Below, in pieces: positions 47,427-56,170 of a stretch of 64,000 nt of DNA (the first letter of the stretch is position 1; every line of letters starts with the position of its first letter). Position numbers and translations under genes: made by a program. The stretch comes from Candidatus Phycosocius bacilliformis (GTDB lineage Bacteria > Pseudomonadota > Alphaproteobacteria > Caulobacterales > Aquidulcibacteraceae): NCBI RefSeq assembly GCF_003112735.1, contig NZ_BFBR01000008.1, positions 114,274 to 178,273 on the forward strand. The letters run 5' to 3'. Below the pieces are notes generated by a model. It was not told the origin of the DNA. It ran no database searches and saw only the letters and a list, made by a program, of their open reading frames with translations.

Positions 47427-47706
47427 TTTTCAGCTTTCTGAAGTGGCGATCGAAGAACTAAGCGCCATCCAAGATCAGCTTTGGCAAGTTCGTCCAGGGC
47501 GTGATGTGCTTTTCACAGAGCAGCTTGAAAGTGTTATTGATCGACTTCGTTTGTTTCCTGAAAGTGGGGAGGCAAGGCCAGATCTGATGGCTGGAATTCG
47601 GGTGGTGCCACTTTGGTAATACATGATTTTTTACCGAGTGGCTGAGGATTTCTTGATCATTGAGCATGTTATCCATGGCGCGCGCGATATTGAGGCGCTG
47701 ATTTAA
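47413..47706 (+). pseudogene. ParE/RelE-superfamily toxin, interrupted by an in-frame stop
   Basis: From ATG 47413 the frame encodes a ParE-like toxin (LSEVAIEELSAIQDQLWQVRPGRD, then FTEQLESVIDRLRLFPESGEARPDL) up to RVVPLW. A TAA at 47617-47619 then stops it. The same frame continues with YMIFYRVAEDFLIIEHVIHG and ARDIEALI to a stop at 47704-47706. That is exactly the missing C-terminal strand and end of the family. A single base change (for example GAA to TAA) explains the interruption. The truncated 68-residue product lacks the conserved C-terminal strand and is probably inactive. Confidence 0.85.
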
Positions 47707-47814
47707 CGGGGTATTGTAGGGGCTTTCCGACCGCTCCGCCCCCCTATCCAATTGCGCCCAGATGGGGTAAAGGCCCCGCACATCTGCTGTTTAACATCGT
47801 GAAGAGAGCCCCCT

Positions 47815-48606
47815 ATGAGCGTCGTCAGTCCGCTTCTGACCGTTATGATCGCCGCCGCGCGCAAAGCTGGTAAAGTCATCAGCCGCGACTTTGGTGAAGT
47901 CGAGAACCTCCAGCTTGCGAGGAAGGGCCCTTCCGATTTCGTGACTGCTGCTGACCTCAAGACCGAAAAAATCCTGTTTGAGGAATTGACCAAAGCTCGC
48001 CCTGGCTATGGCTTTCTGGGCGAAGAGCGCGGCATGGTTGAGGGTACGGACAAGACCAATCGTTGGATCGTTGATCCCATCGACGGCACAACTAATTTCG
48101 TTCACGCCATCCCCCATCTGGCCATTTCGATCGCGCTGGAACGCGAAGGCCGCTTGGTTGCAGGGGTTGTCTATAATCCAATCACCGATGATTTGTTCTG
48201 GGCCGAAGCCGGCCGAGGGGCGTTCCATAATGATAAGCGCTTGCGGGTGGCTGCCCGCAAGAGCTTGGGTGATTGTGTCCTGGCCACGGGCATTCCTTTC
48301 CAAGGCAAGCCTGGGCACGCGCAAATGTTCAGGGAATTGCATCAATTCACCCAGCGCGTGGCTGGTATCCGCCGCTTTGGGTCTGCCGCGCTTGATTTGG
48401 CTTGGGTGGCAGCGGGCCGGTTTGATGGGTTTTGGGAGCATGGCCTAGGTTTGTGGGATATTGCCGCTGGGGTTGTGCTGGTGCGCGAAGCCGGTGGTGT
48501 GTGTGCGGAAATCTATGGCGGGGACTTTATGGAAACCGGCTCGATCGTGGCAGCGAATGAGAAGATCTTGGCTTTGATGAATGAACGCCTGTTGGCCGCC
48601 AAATAA
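47815..48606 (+). CDS. suhB: Inositol monophosphatase family protein (SuhB-like)
   Basis: This encodes a 263-residue phosphatase of the IMPase superfamily. Metal-binding motifs are FLGEERG (~67-73), WIVDPIDGTTNFVH (~84-97) and WEHGLGLWDIAAG near residue 205, with GSAALDLAWVAAGRFDGF between. The start is ATG 47815. In proteobacteria the closest group is SuhB, which hydrolyses inositol-1-phosphate and also works with Nus factors in rRNA transcription; which role applies here is not visible. It lies just upstream of the predicted 6S RNA. Confidence 0.88.
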   Translation: MSVVSPLLTVMIAAARKAGKVISRDFGEVENLQLARKGPSDFVTAADLKTEKILFEELTKARPGYGFLGEERGMVEGTDKTNRWIVDPIDGTTNFVHAIPHLAISIALEREGRLVAGVVYNPITDDLFWAEAGRGAFHNDKRLRVAARKSLGDCVLATGIPFQGKPGHAQMFRELHQFTQRVAGIRRFGSAALDLAWVAAGRFDGFWEHGLGLWDIAAGVVLVREAGGVCAEIYGGDFMETGSIVAANEKILALMNERLLAAK

Positions 48607-48647
48607 AGAAGCCGTCCCGAACCCGACTGTATGGACACGATTGCCAG

Positions 48648-48848
48648 TCTTGTGAGAGCTTGCCCTTGCATCACATCTGTATCGGGCATACCTAGAGCAG
48701 CGGTGGGTCTGCGGTTCGCGTGGGACATCTACGTCCCGCCGACCTAACTCTCTCGTCGGGAGCTGGCGCTGGTTGGAACCGTGGTTCCTGTCATCTGGCA
48801 CCCACCTGGTTATCCAGGTCGCACGGGGACGAGTTATTGTCTCACGGT
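48648..48848 (+). ncRNA. ssrS: 6S RNA (candidate), upstream of the 5-formyl-THF cyclo-ligase gene
   Basis: This ~200-base gene-free stretch folds by hand like 6S RNA. GTGAGAGCTTGCCCTTGC (48652-48669) pairs with a 3' arm at 48821-48845 that ends TCTCAC, forming a long imperfect closing stem. A large bubble follows, with a small hairpin on its 3' side (ACCTGG-TTAT-CCAGGT, 48804-48819). A terminal stem-loop region includes GGGAC/GTCCC and CCGAC/GTCGG pairs. Position directly before the 5-formyl-THF cyclo-ligase gene is the conserved ssrS-ygfA linkage. 6S RNA mimics an open promoter and holds RNA polymerase in stationary phase. Ends are approximate. Confidence 0.68.
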
Positions 48849-48906
48849 CCTTGTGGATCCACCAGCTTTCTCCTTTTTTCGCAACTTTTTTATGGGCTTG
48901 GCTGCC

Positions 48907-49506
48907 ATGATTGAAGTCAAATCTGAACTTCGATCAGCCTTGATTGTGGCCAGAGCCAAAGCCTGTGCCGATGCGCCACAGGCGGGTGATGCGCTCGTCG
49001 CCCATATTTCCGCCCTGCCGGATGGGGTGCAGAATGCTGTGATTGCCAGCTATATCCCATTCAAGACTGAGATGGACCCGCGCCCAATGATGCGGGCATT
49101 GGCCGCCCAAGGCGCAAAACTCTGTTTGCCGCGCACGCCGCCAAAGGGCGGTGAGGGCGCTGGCCTGACATTTCATCTGTGCGATCCCGATGATCCCAGC
49201 CTGTTTGAAAAGAGCGCTTGGGGTGTGATGGAGCCAAAAGCGCATCTCCCACTTGTTCGCCCTGACATTGTGCTTGTCCCTTTGTTAGGCTTTGACCGGG
49301 CCGGTCATCGACTGGGACAAGGCCAGGGCCATTATGACCGCACATTGCAGGCTCTGCGCGCGGCAGGGCCTGTGCTGGCCATCGGTGTGGCTTTTGCTGC
49401 TCAAGAAGTCGAACAAATCCCCTTTGAAGCCCATGATCAGCGCTTAGATTGGATTATCACGCCGATTGAGGCATACCCCATCGCAACACAGAGTGGGATA
49501 GAATGA
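48907..49506 (+). CDS. 5-formyltetrahydrofolate cyclo-ligase
   Basis: This encodes a ~199-residue enzyme that converts 5-formyl-THF to 5,10-methenyl-THF with ATP. The signature GFDRAGHRLGQGQGHYDR corresponds to the family's G-x-G-x-x-R-L-G-x-G-x-G-Y-Y-D-R loop. The N-terminal helix with KSELRSALIVARAKACA and the middle WGVMEP are also typical. I chose ATG 48907; frames reaching to 48781 would enter the 6S RNA region. ATG 48892 is an alternative. Its stop overlaps the next gene's start as ATGA. Confidence 0.88.
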   Translation: MIEVKSELRSALIVARAKACADAPQAGDALVAHISALPDGVQNAVIASYIPFKTEMDPRPMMRALAAQGAKLCLPRTPPKGGEGAGLTFHLCDPDDPSLFEKSAWGVMEPKAHLPLVRPDIVLVPLLGFDRAGHRLGQGQGHYDRTLQALRAAGPVLAIGVAFAAQEVEQIPFEAHDQRLDWIITPIEAYPIATQSGIE

Positions 49507-50327
49507 GACTGGCATTTTTTGGCGATGTGGTCGGCCGGGCAGGCCGGAACGTGCTGTGTGAAAATTTGGCCGACATCCGCCGTCGACTGCGGCTGGATTT
49601 TGTTGGCATCAATGCGGAAAATGCCGCTGGTGGCTTTGGCCTTACTGAGTCAATCGCCAATGACTTATTCGACGCGGGTGCAGATTGCTTGACCTTGGGC
49701 AATCATGCCTGGGACCAGCGCGAGGCCCTTGGCTTGGTTGATCGCGATCCCCGAATCCTGCGCGCGGCCAATTATCCCCCGCTAAGCCAAGCACCGGGCC
49801 GGGGCGCGCATCTGTTCCAGATTGGCGGGGCAAATGTGCTGGTGATCACAGTAATGGGCCGGGTCTATATGGACGCGCTGGATTGCCCCTTCAGCGCTGT
49901 TGAGCGCGAAGTGTCCGCCTGCCCCCTAGGAACCATGGCAGATGCCATCATTGTGGAAGTTCATGGTGAAGCGACCAGCGAGAAGCAGGGCATGGGCCAT
50001 TATCTGGATGGGCGGGCGAGCTTGGTGTTTGGCACCCATACCCATGTGCCCACTGCCGACACCCGCATCCTGCCAGCCGGAACGGCGTTTCAGACAGAGC
50101 TTGGCATGTGCGGGGATTATGACAGCGTGATCGGCATGAATAAGCAGATTGCGGTGCGCAAATTGGCGTCGCGCCTGCCCTATCAACGCCATGAGCCAGC
50201 CGACGGGCCGGGGCTTGCGTCGGGTATTTTCGTCCAGACAGACGACCGCACCGGCCTTGCAGTTCGTGCCGAGCCAATCCGGTTCGGCATGGGGATCAAG
50301 CAGACCATGCCCTTGGTTGATGGGTGA
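49503..50327 (+). CDS. YmdB/TIGR00282-type metallophosphoesterase
   Basis: This encodes a 274-residue calcineurin-like phosphoesterase of the YmdB group. The metal-binding motifs are GDVVGRAGR at the N-terminus, NAENAAGGFG, LGNHAWDQRE and the late GTHTHVPTAD. Characterised relatives hydrolyse cyclic nucleotides such as 2',3'-cAMP. It is coupled by ATGA overlap to the cyclo-ligase gene, an arrangement common in alphaproteobacteria. Confidence 0.9.
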   Translation: MRLAFFGDVVGRAGRNVLCENLADIRRRLRLDFVGINAENAAGGFGLTESIANDLFDAGADCLTLGNHAWDQREALGLVDRDPRILRAANYPPLSQAPGRGAHLFQIGGANVLVITVMGRVYMDALDCPFSAVEREVSACPLGTMADAIIVEVHGEATSEKQGMGHYLDGRASLVFGTHTHVPTADTRILPAGTAFQTELGMCGDYDSVIGMNKQIAVRKLASRLPYQRHEPADGPGLASGIFVQTDDRTGLAVRAEPIRFGMGIKQTMPLVDG

Positions 50328-50437
50328 TCGCGCTTAACAGCATGCCGTTGTGGCACAAGCGCGCCGAGCCTGCTAAATCCCCGCCCGCACATTGCCACCC
50401 AATCCCTGATCGACCGAACTTGTGAGACTTTCCAACC

Positions 50438-51172
50438 ATGGCCGGCCATTCCAAATATAAGAACACCATGCACCGCAAAGGCCGTCAGGATGCCCTGCGC
50501 GCCAAGGCCTTCACCAAGATCGCCCGCGAAATCACCACCGCGGCGAAACTGGGGGTACCAGACCCTGCGATGAACCCGCGCCTGCGTCTGGCTGTGACCA
50601 ATGCACGGGCGGTATCCATGCCCAAGGACCGCATCGAACGGGCGATCAGCCAGGCTTCGGCCGCAGGTGGCGAAGATTACAAGATGGTGCGCTATGAGGG
50701 CTATGCCCCCGGCGGGATCGGCCTGATTATTGAGACTTTGACCGACAATCTGAACCGCACGGGTGGCAATATCCGCAGCTATCTGAGCAAAGCGGGCGGC
50801 AATCTCGGCACCACCAACTCGGTCATCTCGGGCTTTGACCGGGTGGGTGAGATTTTCTACCCCGCTTCAGTCGCCAGTGAAGATGACATGATGGAAGCCG
50901 CCCTTGATGCCGGTGCCGATGATGTGGAAAGCGACGCAGACGGCCACACCATCACCTGTACGTTTGAAACATTGAGCGAAGTCTCCACCGCCTTGGCCGA
51001 ACGCTTTGGCGATGCAGAAGCGGCCAATGTCGTCTGGCGGCCCCATGCGCGGATCGAGGTGACCGGGGATGCCGCAACCAGCCTGCGCAAATTGATCGAC
51101 ATCTTGGAAGATGATGATGACGTGCAGAATGTATTCGGCAATTATGAGATGGAAGAAGACGAGGGGGAGTAA
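50438..51172 (+). CDS. yebC: YebC/PmpR-family protein
   Basis: This encodes a 244-residue protein of the YebC/TACO1 family. The N-terminal signature [18 protein letters not shown], the stretch [20 protein letters not shown], and YEGYAPGG are diagnostic, and the acidic C-terminus ([20 protein letters not shown]) is typical. Members were described as transcription regulators and are now also linked to translation of difficult proline-containing sequences. The start is ATG 50438. Further downstream genes are not obviously in the same operon. Confidence 0.95.
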   Translation: MAGHSKYKNTMHRKGRQDALRAKAFTKIAREITTAAKLGVPDPAMNPRLRLAVTNARAVSMPKDRIERAISQASAAGGEDYKMVRYEGYAPGGIGLIIETLTDNLNRTGGNIRSYLSKAGGNLGTTNSVISGFDRVGEIFYPASVASEDDMMEAALDAGADDVESDADGHTITCTFETLSEVSTALAERFGDAEAANVVWRPHARIEVTGDAATSLRKLIDILEDDDDVQNVFGNYEMEEDEGE

Positions 51173-51238
51173 TCTGCTCCTCTCAATGTGTTTGCCAAAG
51201 TCCTTGTCTATGCTGCCGGTTTGGGTCAGTGTAGCCCC

Positions 51239-52366
51239 ATGACTGACCTTTTGTCCTGCGCCCGTGACTTGCAAGGCGTGATTGCTGCCCGCGCCGATGA
51301 GATTGACGCTGCCCGGCGTCTGCCAGCAGACCTTGCCCAAACTTTGGCCCAAGCAGGCTTTTTCCGCATGGCTCTGCCGACGGACTATGGCGGGCTTGAA
51401 CTGCCACCGGCGCGCATGATCGAAATCATTGAGCTGATGGGCGAGGCCCAGGCTTCAGTGGGTTGGTGTATCATGATTGGCGCAACCACGGCCATCAACG
51501 CGGCCTATCTGCCGGATCATCATGCGCGCACAATCTGGTCAGATCCCACGATCATCACCGGAGGGGTGTTCGCACCCAAGGGCAGGGCGGTGCGCGAGGG
51601 CGCATACTATCGGGTCAATGGCCAGTGGAATTGGGGCTCTGGCAGTGCCAATTGCGCTTGGCTTGTCGGTGGGGCTTTGACCGTGGGTGATGGGCCACCC
51701 CAAGCGCGCATGATGTGGTTTGAGCGCGACCAGGTTGAGCTTGTCGACACCTGGCATGCGTTTGGCATGAAGGGCACGGGTAGTGGCGACCTTGTGGCGC
51801 GCGATGTGGTAATCCCGGCGGATCGGTCTGTATCACTCAGCGAGGATAAGGCCCGCATTGACCGCCCGCTCTATGCCTTTCCTGCTTTTGGCCTTCTGGC
51901 CATGTCGATTGCGGCGGTGGCTTTGGGCAATGCACGCGGGGCGATTCAGGATTTGATTGGTTTGGCAGGAGGTAAGATTCCCACCGGTGCACGCCGTCCT
52001 CTGGCTGAGCGGGCGTCAACCCAGGCCGATATTGCGCGCGCCGAAGGCATGGTGCGTGCCGCCCGCACACTTCTGCTCGACAGTGCCGAGACTGCGTTTG
52101 CCGGGGCCAGCCAGCGCGGCAGCTTGACATTGGAGGAGCGTGCCCACCTGCGCATTGCGGCCACACATGCGGTTCGCACATGTGCCGAGGTCACCCGTAT
52201 CATGCACGAATTGGGTGGAGGGACGTCGGTTTATGAGACGTGCCCACTGCAACGCCGATTCCGCGATGCCCATGTCGCCACCCAGCATATCATGGTCGCC
52301 CCCGGCAGCCTCGAACTCGCAGGCCGCGCCCTACTCGGCATCGAGGGTGATTATGGGCAGCTGTAG
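51239..52366 (+). CDS. Acyl-CoA dehydrogenase-like flavoprotein (group D monooxygenase-type)
   Basis: This encodes a ~375-residue flavoprotein with the acyl-CoA dehydrogenase fold: N-terminal helical part (LAQAGFFRMALPTDYGGLELPP), middle beta domain (YRVNGQWNWGSGSANCAW), and C-terminal helices (TCAEVTRIMHELGGGTSVYE, then RRFRDAHVATQHIMV). The middle-domain motif and C-terminal DAHVATQH resemble two-component flavin hydroxylases of the HpaB/DszC type more than fatty-acid dehydrogenases. I chose ATG 51239; a GTG at 51188 is possible. No reductase partner gene is nearby and the substrate is unknown. Confidence 0.83.
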   Translation: MTDLLSCARDLQGVIAARADEIDAARRLPADLAQTLAQAGFFRMALPTDYGGLELPPARMIEIIELMGEAQASVGWCIMIGATTAINAAYLPDHHARTIWSDPTIITGGVFAPKGRAVREGAYYRVNGQWNWGSGSANCAWLVGGALTVGDGPPQARMMWFERDQVELVDTWHAFGMKGTGSGDLVARDVVIPADRSVSLSEDKARIDRPLYAFPAFGLLAMSIAAVALGNARGAIQDLIGLAGGKIPTGARRPLAERASTQADIARAEGMVRAARTLLLDSAETAFAGASQRGSLTLEERAHLRIAATHAVRTCAEVTRIMHELGGGTSVYETCPLQRRFRDAHVATQHIMVAPGSLELAGRALLGIEGDYGQL

Positions 52367-52444
52367 AGCGGCCCACCATGTTTTTGACGTGATCTTCCAA
52401 GTGAGTGACTTTGCGGGTGCCCCACAAAGTGCCGCGAGGACGAC

Positions 52445-52711
52445 CTAATTTGCCACTGCTTCAACGCTGACCGGGCCAGTTGGGCAGGGCATAAAGAGCT
52501 GTTCGTGCAGCTTGCCGGTCAAGGCGGCCAGATCGCCTTGCCAGTGCGACATGAAGTCGACCACCGTCATCGAGACCAATTGGCCATCTTCGATCTGATG
52601 GCTCCACACAATGCCGTCATCGCCATGTGTGATGAAGCTTGCCCCCGTCAGCTTGGTGGTGACGTACAACACATCTGTTTGATGATCATAGGTCAGGTCG
52701 AAATCAACCAT
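52445..52711 (-). CDS. Small DUF2283-like protein
   Basis: This encodes a small protein of ~88 residues. I chose ATG 52711, which gives the opening VDFDLTYDHQTDVLYVTT; a longer start at 52744 is possible. The pattern of a Tyr-Asp strand, then GIVWSHQIEDGQLVSMTVVDF, resembles DUF2283 proteins. Its function is unknown. It lies between the acyl-CoA dehydrogenase-like gene and the left edge of the tRNA-Leu-associated island. Confidence 0.6.
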   Translation of the reverse strand: MVDFDLTYDHQTDVLYVTTKLTGASFITHGDDGIVWSHQIEDGQLVSMTVVDFMSHWQGDLAALTGKLHEQLFMPCPTGPVSVEAVAN

Positions 52712-52827
52712 TTGCCAAGCCCCGGACCGTCCCAATCTGTCCAATTTTCACCACGCAGTTTACCAGACTTTCACTCCAAAGGACAGGGGCCGGTGGTTTA
52801 GCCGGTGACACCCCCCGCACCCCACAC

Positions 52828-52931
52828 ACATCACCCCATGCACACCCATGTTGACCCGCAGACCCGCTTGGCCCAAAAGCCACCGCGGAACGCGGTCGTG
52901 GCGGAACTGGCAGACGCACTGGATTTAGGTT
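52828..52931 (+). repeat. Left copy of 104-bp direct repeat: tRNA-Leu promoter region plus 5' half of tRNA-Leu
   Basis: This segment matches 56067-56170 at 101 of 104 positions. It contains a TTGACC -35-like box (52851-52856), and a 17-base spacer leads to a weak -10 candidate at 52874-52879. The first 40 bases of tRNA-Leu follow (52892-52931), up to the anticodon loop. Identity stops there. The three mismatches fall inside and next to the promoter spacer. It is the expected left scar of an element that inserted at the tRNA anticodon loop and supplied a new promoter and 5' half. Confidence 0.85.
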
Positions 52932-53151
52932 TCTATCAGTCTTTAAAATACATCATGAAATCAATTAATTGTAAGCGAATTTTTGGAGGTTGTGCCCAAA
53001 AGTGTGGCTGTGAACGCTAAGGAAAGACCCAATCTTTGGCAAACGTTAAGCCCGCTAGCGGCGAATAACTCAAGTAGCTTTCTATGTTTGCATTGCCGTA
53101 GCAGCCCCCTCCGAACTGTGCTAGCCGTAGAAATAGCAGGCGGAGCAACTT
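52932..53151 (+). promoter_or_regulatory. Leader region upstream of the SIR2 gene
   Basis: This AT-richer 220-base stretch between the tRNA 5'-half scar and the SIR2 start has no convincing gene. It must hold any native promoter of the SIR2-HerA operon; GGCGGAG (53135-53150 area) precedes ATG 53152 by a good distance. Transcription from the duplicated tRNA promoter could also enter here. Confidence 0.5.
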
Positions 53152-54192
53152 ATGGTCGACATTATAACGTTAGAGAATGAATACGATCCTGTAGCAACTG
53201 ACCTTCAGGCCTATTTTCAGTCTGGGAATATCAACTTCCTCATAGGTTCTGGCGCTTCGATGCCAGCCATTCAGGTAGCGGGTAACATTGAAGCTGAAAT
53301 CAATGAACTTATCGAGGCCGGGGATGAGCCAGAAGCGAACTTAATTTCCTTAAATTTTATTGAAGCTATCGAAGCCACCTGTATGTCTATAAAGTCTCAT
53401 GACCTCTTGGGCAGTCCAGTTGATGAAACATTTCGGAATTATAAGCGCCTGCTTGAAATCGTGGATCGCATTTTGTTCGAGAGAAAAAGCAATTTGTTGC
53501 CAAGGCAAGCCAATATATTCACGACTAACTACGATACCTTTATCGAGCATGCCGCTGCCGACCTGCCAACCCTTATATTAAATGATGGCTTTGATCGATC
53601 GTCTGCAATTGATGGAACCTTCTCATTTGCACCGGAACTGTATTTTGATCGGACCTACCGCTCTGGAACTGTTTACAATAGGCCAACAGAAGTACCGACA
53701 ATTAACTTGCTCAAAATTCATGGCTCGCTTACCTGGCAAAGTACTGACGCCGGGATTTGCTATAACCGCAAGAGCATCACCGCCCTGACAGACCCGGAGA
53801 AGGCCGTTCCAGAAACTGTATCTGAAAGCCTGAATAAACGGGCTCTCATTTTGCCAAATGTCGGCAAATTTCATTCAACGCTGCTTGATCGCACCTATTA
53901 CGATCTGTTGCGAATGTTTGCCAATGCGATTGATAGGGAAAATGCCTTACTTGTCGCCTTTGGCTTTTCATTCGCAGACGAACACATATTTGATATTACG
54001 AAGCGCGCTCTCCGCAATCCGACTGCGCAATTGTTGATCTTTGCCTTTAACAGCGCTGCGGTGACAGGTTTCCAAGTGAAGTTTGCCCAACATCGCAATG
54101 TGAAGATTATCGCACCTACCGCCGCGCAGGTCATCAACTTTGAATGCTTCAATACTCTCCTAGAGAGCATTCCGCCGGTGCTCAAATCATAA
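53152..54192 (+). CDS. SIR2-like NADase/deacetylase-fold protein of a SIR2-HerA defence system
   Basis: This encodes a 346-residue SIR2-domain protein. The Rossmann NAD motif is IGSGAS (31-36), the catalytic Asn lies in TTNYD (~124-128), and the catalytic His is in KIHGS (~190). A C-terminal AFGFSFADEHIFD (~270) matches defence-type SIR2 proteins and not classical sirtuins. No zinc-binding Cys set is seen. The stop overlaps the start of a HerA ATPase gene (TAATG). In the known SIR2-HerA anti-phage system the two proteins form a large complex that depletes NAD+ on infection. Codon use is more AT-rich than the flanks, consistent with acquisition. Confidence 0.9.
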   Translation: MVDIITLENEYDPVATDLQAYFQSGNINFLIGSGASMPAIQVAGNIEAEINELIEAGDEPEANLISLNFIEAIEATCMSIKSHDLLGSPVDETFRNYKRLLEIVDRILFERKSNLLPRQANIFTTNYDTFIEHAAADLPTLILNDGFDRSSAIDGTFSFAPELYFDRTYRSGTVYNRPTEVPTINLLKIHGSLTWQSTDAGICYNRKSITALTDPEKAVPETVSESLNKRALILPNVGKFHSTLLDRTYYDLLRMFANAIDRENALLVAFGFSFADEHIFDITKRALRNPTAQLLIFAFNSAAVTGFQVKFAQHRNVKIIAPTAAQVINFECFNTLLESIPPVLKS

Positions 54193-56027
54193 TGACAAAT
54201 GATCGCCTACAGAAAGAATCGGTTCTTCGTGTTGGAGAGGTATCCACGGTTTCGGGCCGCCGGATTTCGATTACAGTCGATAAAGATAAAAATTTGTCGG
54301 AATTATTTTTCGATGGAGAGCTTATCCGGAATATCGCTGTCGGCAGCTATGTGGAAATTCGGAAAGGATTCTTGAGCCTTATCGGCAAGGTTGACGGCGA
54401 GAACGCACAATTTGAAAGTGCTTATGTTGACCGGCAACCCTTACCGCCAAATAGCAATCGCGTGCTTACGGTGTCTCTGGTCGGATTTCTCAACCATAAG
54501 GGTATGTTTTTTGGTGGAACCAAAGAATTACCGCTTGTTGGAAATGAAGCCTATCTCCTGACAAAAGATAAAATCCATCAGATTCACAACCTTATTGCGA
54601 CGGATGGGATTGCGCTTCACATTGCGACCTCAGAATATGAGGGCTATGACATCGCATTGCCTGTCGATGGGTTGATGAACAGCCATATTGCCATCTTCGG
54701 CAACACTGGTAGCGGCAAATCAAATACGCTTGCCATGCTCTTCCAGGCATTTATTGCAGAAATGCGCTCCCGTAATTCTGCTGAGTTCAATGAAAATTGC
54801 CGCGTTATCCTTTTCGACTTCAATGGCGAATATGCTCGGCCCCAATGCCTCACGACCGAGAAAACGGTTTATCGACTTTCCACACGCAACAATGATGGGG
54901 ACAAACTTCCGCTGACAGACGCCGGGTTAATGGACATCGAAATACTATCTATTCTGGCCGATGCCACTGAGAAAACACAACAGCCATTCTTAAAGCGAGC
55001 ACTGCATTTACAGCGAAAAGTAATGGAAGGAGCCGACCCGCAGAATCATGTGCGTAACATCGTTAAGCTGCAAGTGAAGTCGATCATGCAGATGTCAGAT
55101 AAGCAGCGCGTTGATCTGCTTTTTGATTACCTGCGCAAAATTTTGCCGGAAGAAGACGCTGCTGGGGAGCGTGTGGAAATTGCAGCCGATATTGATTGGC
55201 ATAATCAAAGTTCAGAATACAAATTAAGAGCAACCAACCAATTTCTAAAATCAAATCCCGATCTTATTGAGCAAACGATGGTTTTCAATCATGTGGACGC
55301 ACTTACAATTTCGGACGATCCGATATTGTTGTTCATTATGTTTTGCTACATTCAGCTCATCTATGATGTGCTGTCCAATCGTGCGCAAAATGAACACATA
55401 GCACCAGCGATCAATAAACTTCTGAGTAAGCAAGCTGACATAAGAAAGATTTTTGACGATGTAAATGGAGGAAATTTGTTTACATCAAATATTGTCGTCA
55501 TTTCTCTCAATGACGTTAATATTGAAATGCGAAAGACTATCCCGTTGTTGATTGCTAGAAAGATTTACAACGATCATAAAGCGCATGGGCAGAATAAGAC
55601 GCTCAATATCGTGATTGATGAGGCGCACAATATTCTGTCGCTAGAATCGGCGCGAGAATCTGAAAGCTGGAAAGATTATCGTCTTGAAACTTTTGAGGAA
55701 ATTATTAAGGAGGGGCGCAAATTTGGGGTGTTCATGACTATTGCTAGCCAGCGCCCTAATGACATTTCTCACACGATCACTTCACAAGCACATAACTATT
55801 TCATTCATCGGTTAGTCAACCAAAAAGACTTGCAAGCGATTGCGAGTGCAGTTTCGTACATTGATAAGCTTACTGAAGAGTCCATTCCAACTTTGCCAAC
55901 GGGGACGTGTATCTTTAGCGGCATTGCTGCCTCCATGCCTTTGAAGCTCCAAATCAACCCACTTTCAGAAAACGAAAAGCCAGCCAGTACCACTTTTCAA
56001 TTTTCGTCTATCGCAACCGCCATTTGA
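54192..56027 (+). CDS. HerA-type ATPase (DUF87) of a SIR2-HerA defence system
   Basis: This encodes a 611-residue hexameric HerA/FtsK-type ATPase. I chose ATG 54192 because it overlaps the SIR2 stop by one base, implying coupling; a longer frame from 54144 would overlap SIR2 by ~50 bases. The N-terminal ~95 residues form a HAS-barrel-like domain. Walker A is GNTGSGKSN (~170), Walker B is VIDEAHNI (~474), and a sensor region reads TIASQRPNDISHTITSQAHN. No NurA nuclease gene is near, which separates this from DNA-repair HerA-NurA pairs. With SIR2 it forms a known two-gene anti-phage system. Confidence 0.92.
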   Translation: MTNDRLQKESVLRVGEVSTVSGRRISITVDKDKNLSELFFDGELIRNIAVGSYVEIRKGFLSLIGKVDGENAQFESAYVDRQPLPPNSNRVLTVSLVGFLNHKGMFFGGTKELPLVGNEAYLLTKDKIHQIHNLIATDGIALHIATSEYEGYDIALPVDGLMNSHIAIFGNTGSGKSNTLAMLFQAFIAEMRSRNSAEFNENCRVILFDFNGEYARPQCLTTEKTVYRLSTRNNDGDKLPLTDAGLMDIEILSILADATEKTQQPFLKRALHLQRKVMEGADPQNHVRNIVKLQVKSIMQMSDKQRVDLLFDYLRKILPEEDAAGERVEIAADIDWHNQSSEYKLRATNQFLKSNPDLIEQTMVFNHVDALTISDDPILLFIMFCYIQLIYDVLSNRAQNEHIAPAINKLLSKQADIRKIFDDVNGGNLFTSNIVVISLNDVNIEMRKTIPLLIARKIYNDHKAHGQNKTLNIVIDEAHNILSLESARESESWKDYRLETFEEIIKEGRKFGVFMTIASQRPNDISHTITSQAHNYFIHRLVNQKDLQAIASAVSYIDKLTEESIPTLPTGTCIFSGIAASMPLKLQINPLSENEKPASTTFQFSSIATAI

Positions 56028-56066
56028 TTTATTGATATGCCAGCTGCTTTGTGGTCTGGATCGAAA

Positions 56067-56170
56067 ACATCACCCCATGCACACCCATGTTGACCCGCTG
56101 GCTCGCTTGGCCCAAAAGCCACCGCGGAACGCGGTCGTGGCGGAACTGGCAGACGCACTGGATTTAGGTT
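56067..56170 (+). repeat. Right copy of 104-bp direct repeat, running into intact tRNA-Leu
   Basis: This partner of 52828-52931 (101/104 identical) continues without break into the 3' half of tRNA-Leu. It contains the TTGACC box at 56090-56095 and probably the promoter that now drives the functional tRNA. Together the copies bracket 3.2 kb carrying only SIR2 and HerA. Confidence 0.85.

Noticed and set aside
52892..52931. A second tRNA-Leu gene
   Set aside because: Only the 5' half up to the anticodon loop is present; the anticodon 3' stem, variable arm, T arm and acceptor 3' strand are missing.
54144..54191. Longer HerA start at 54144
   Set aside because: It would overlap SIR2 by ~50 bases, and the ATG at 54192 overlapping the SIR2 stop is the better coupled start.
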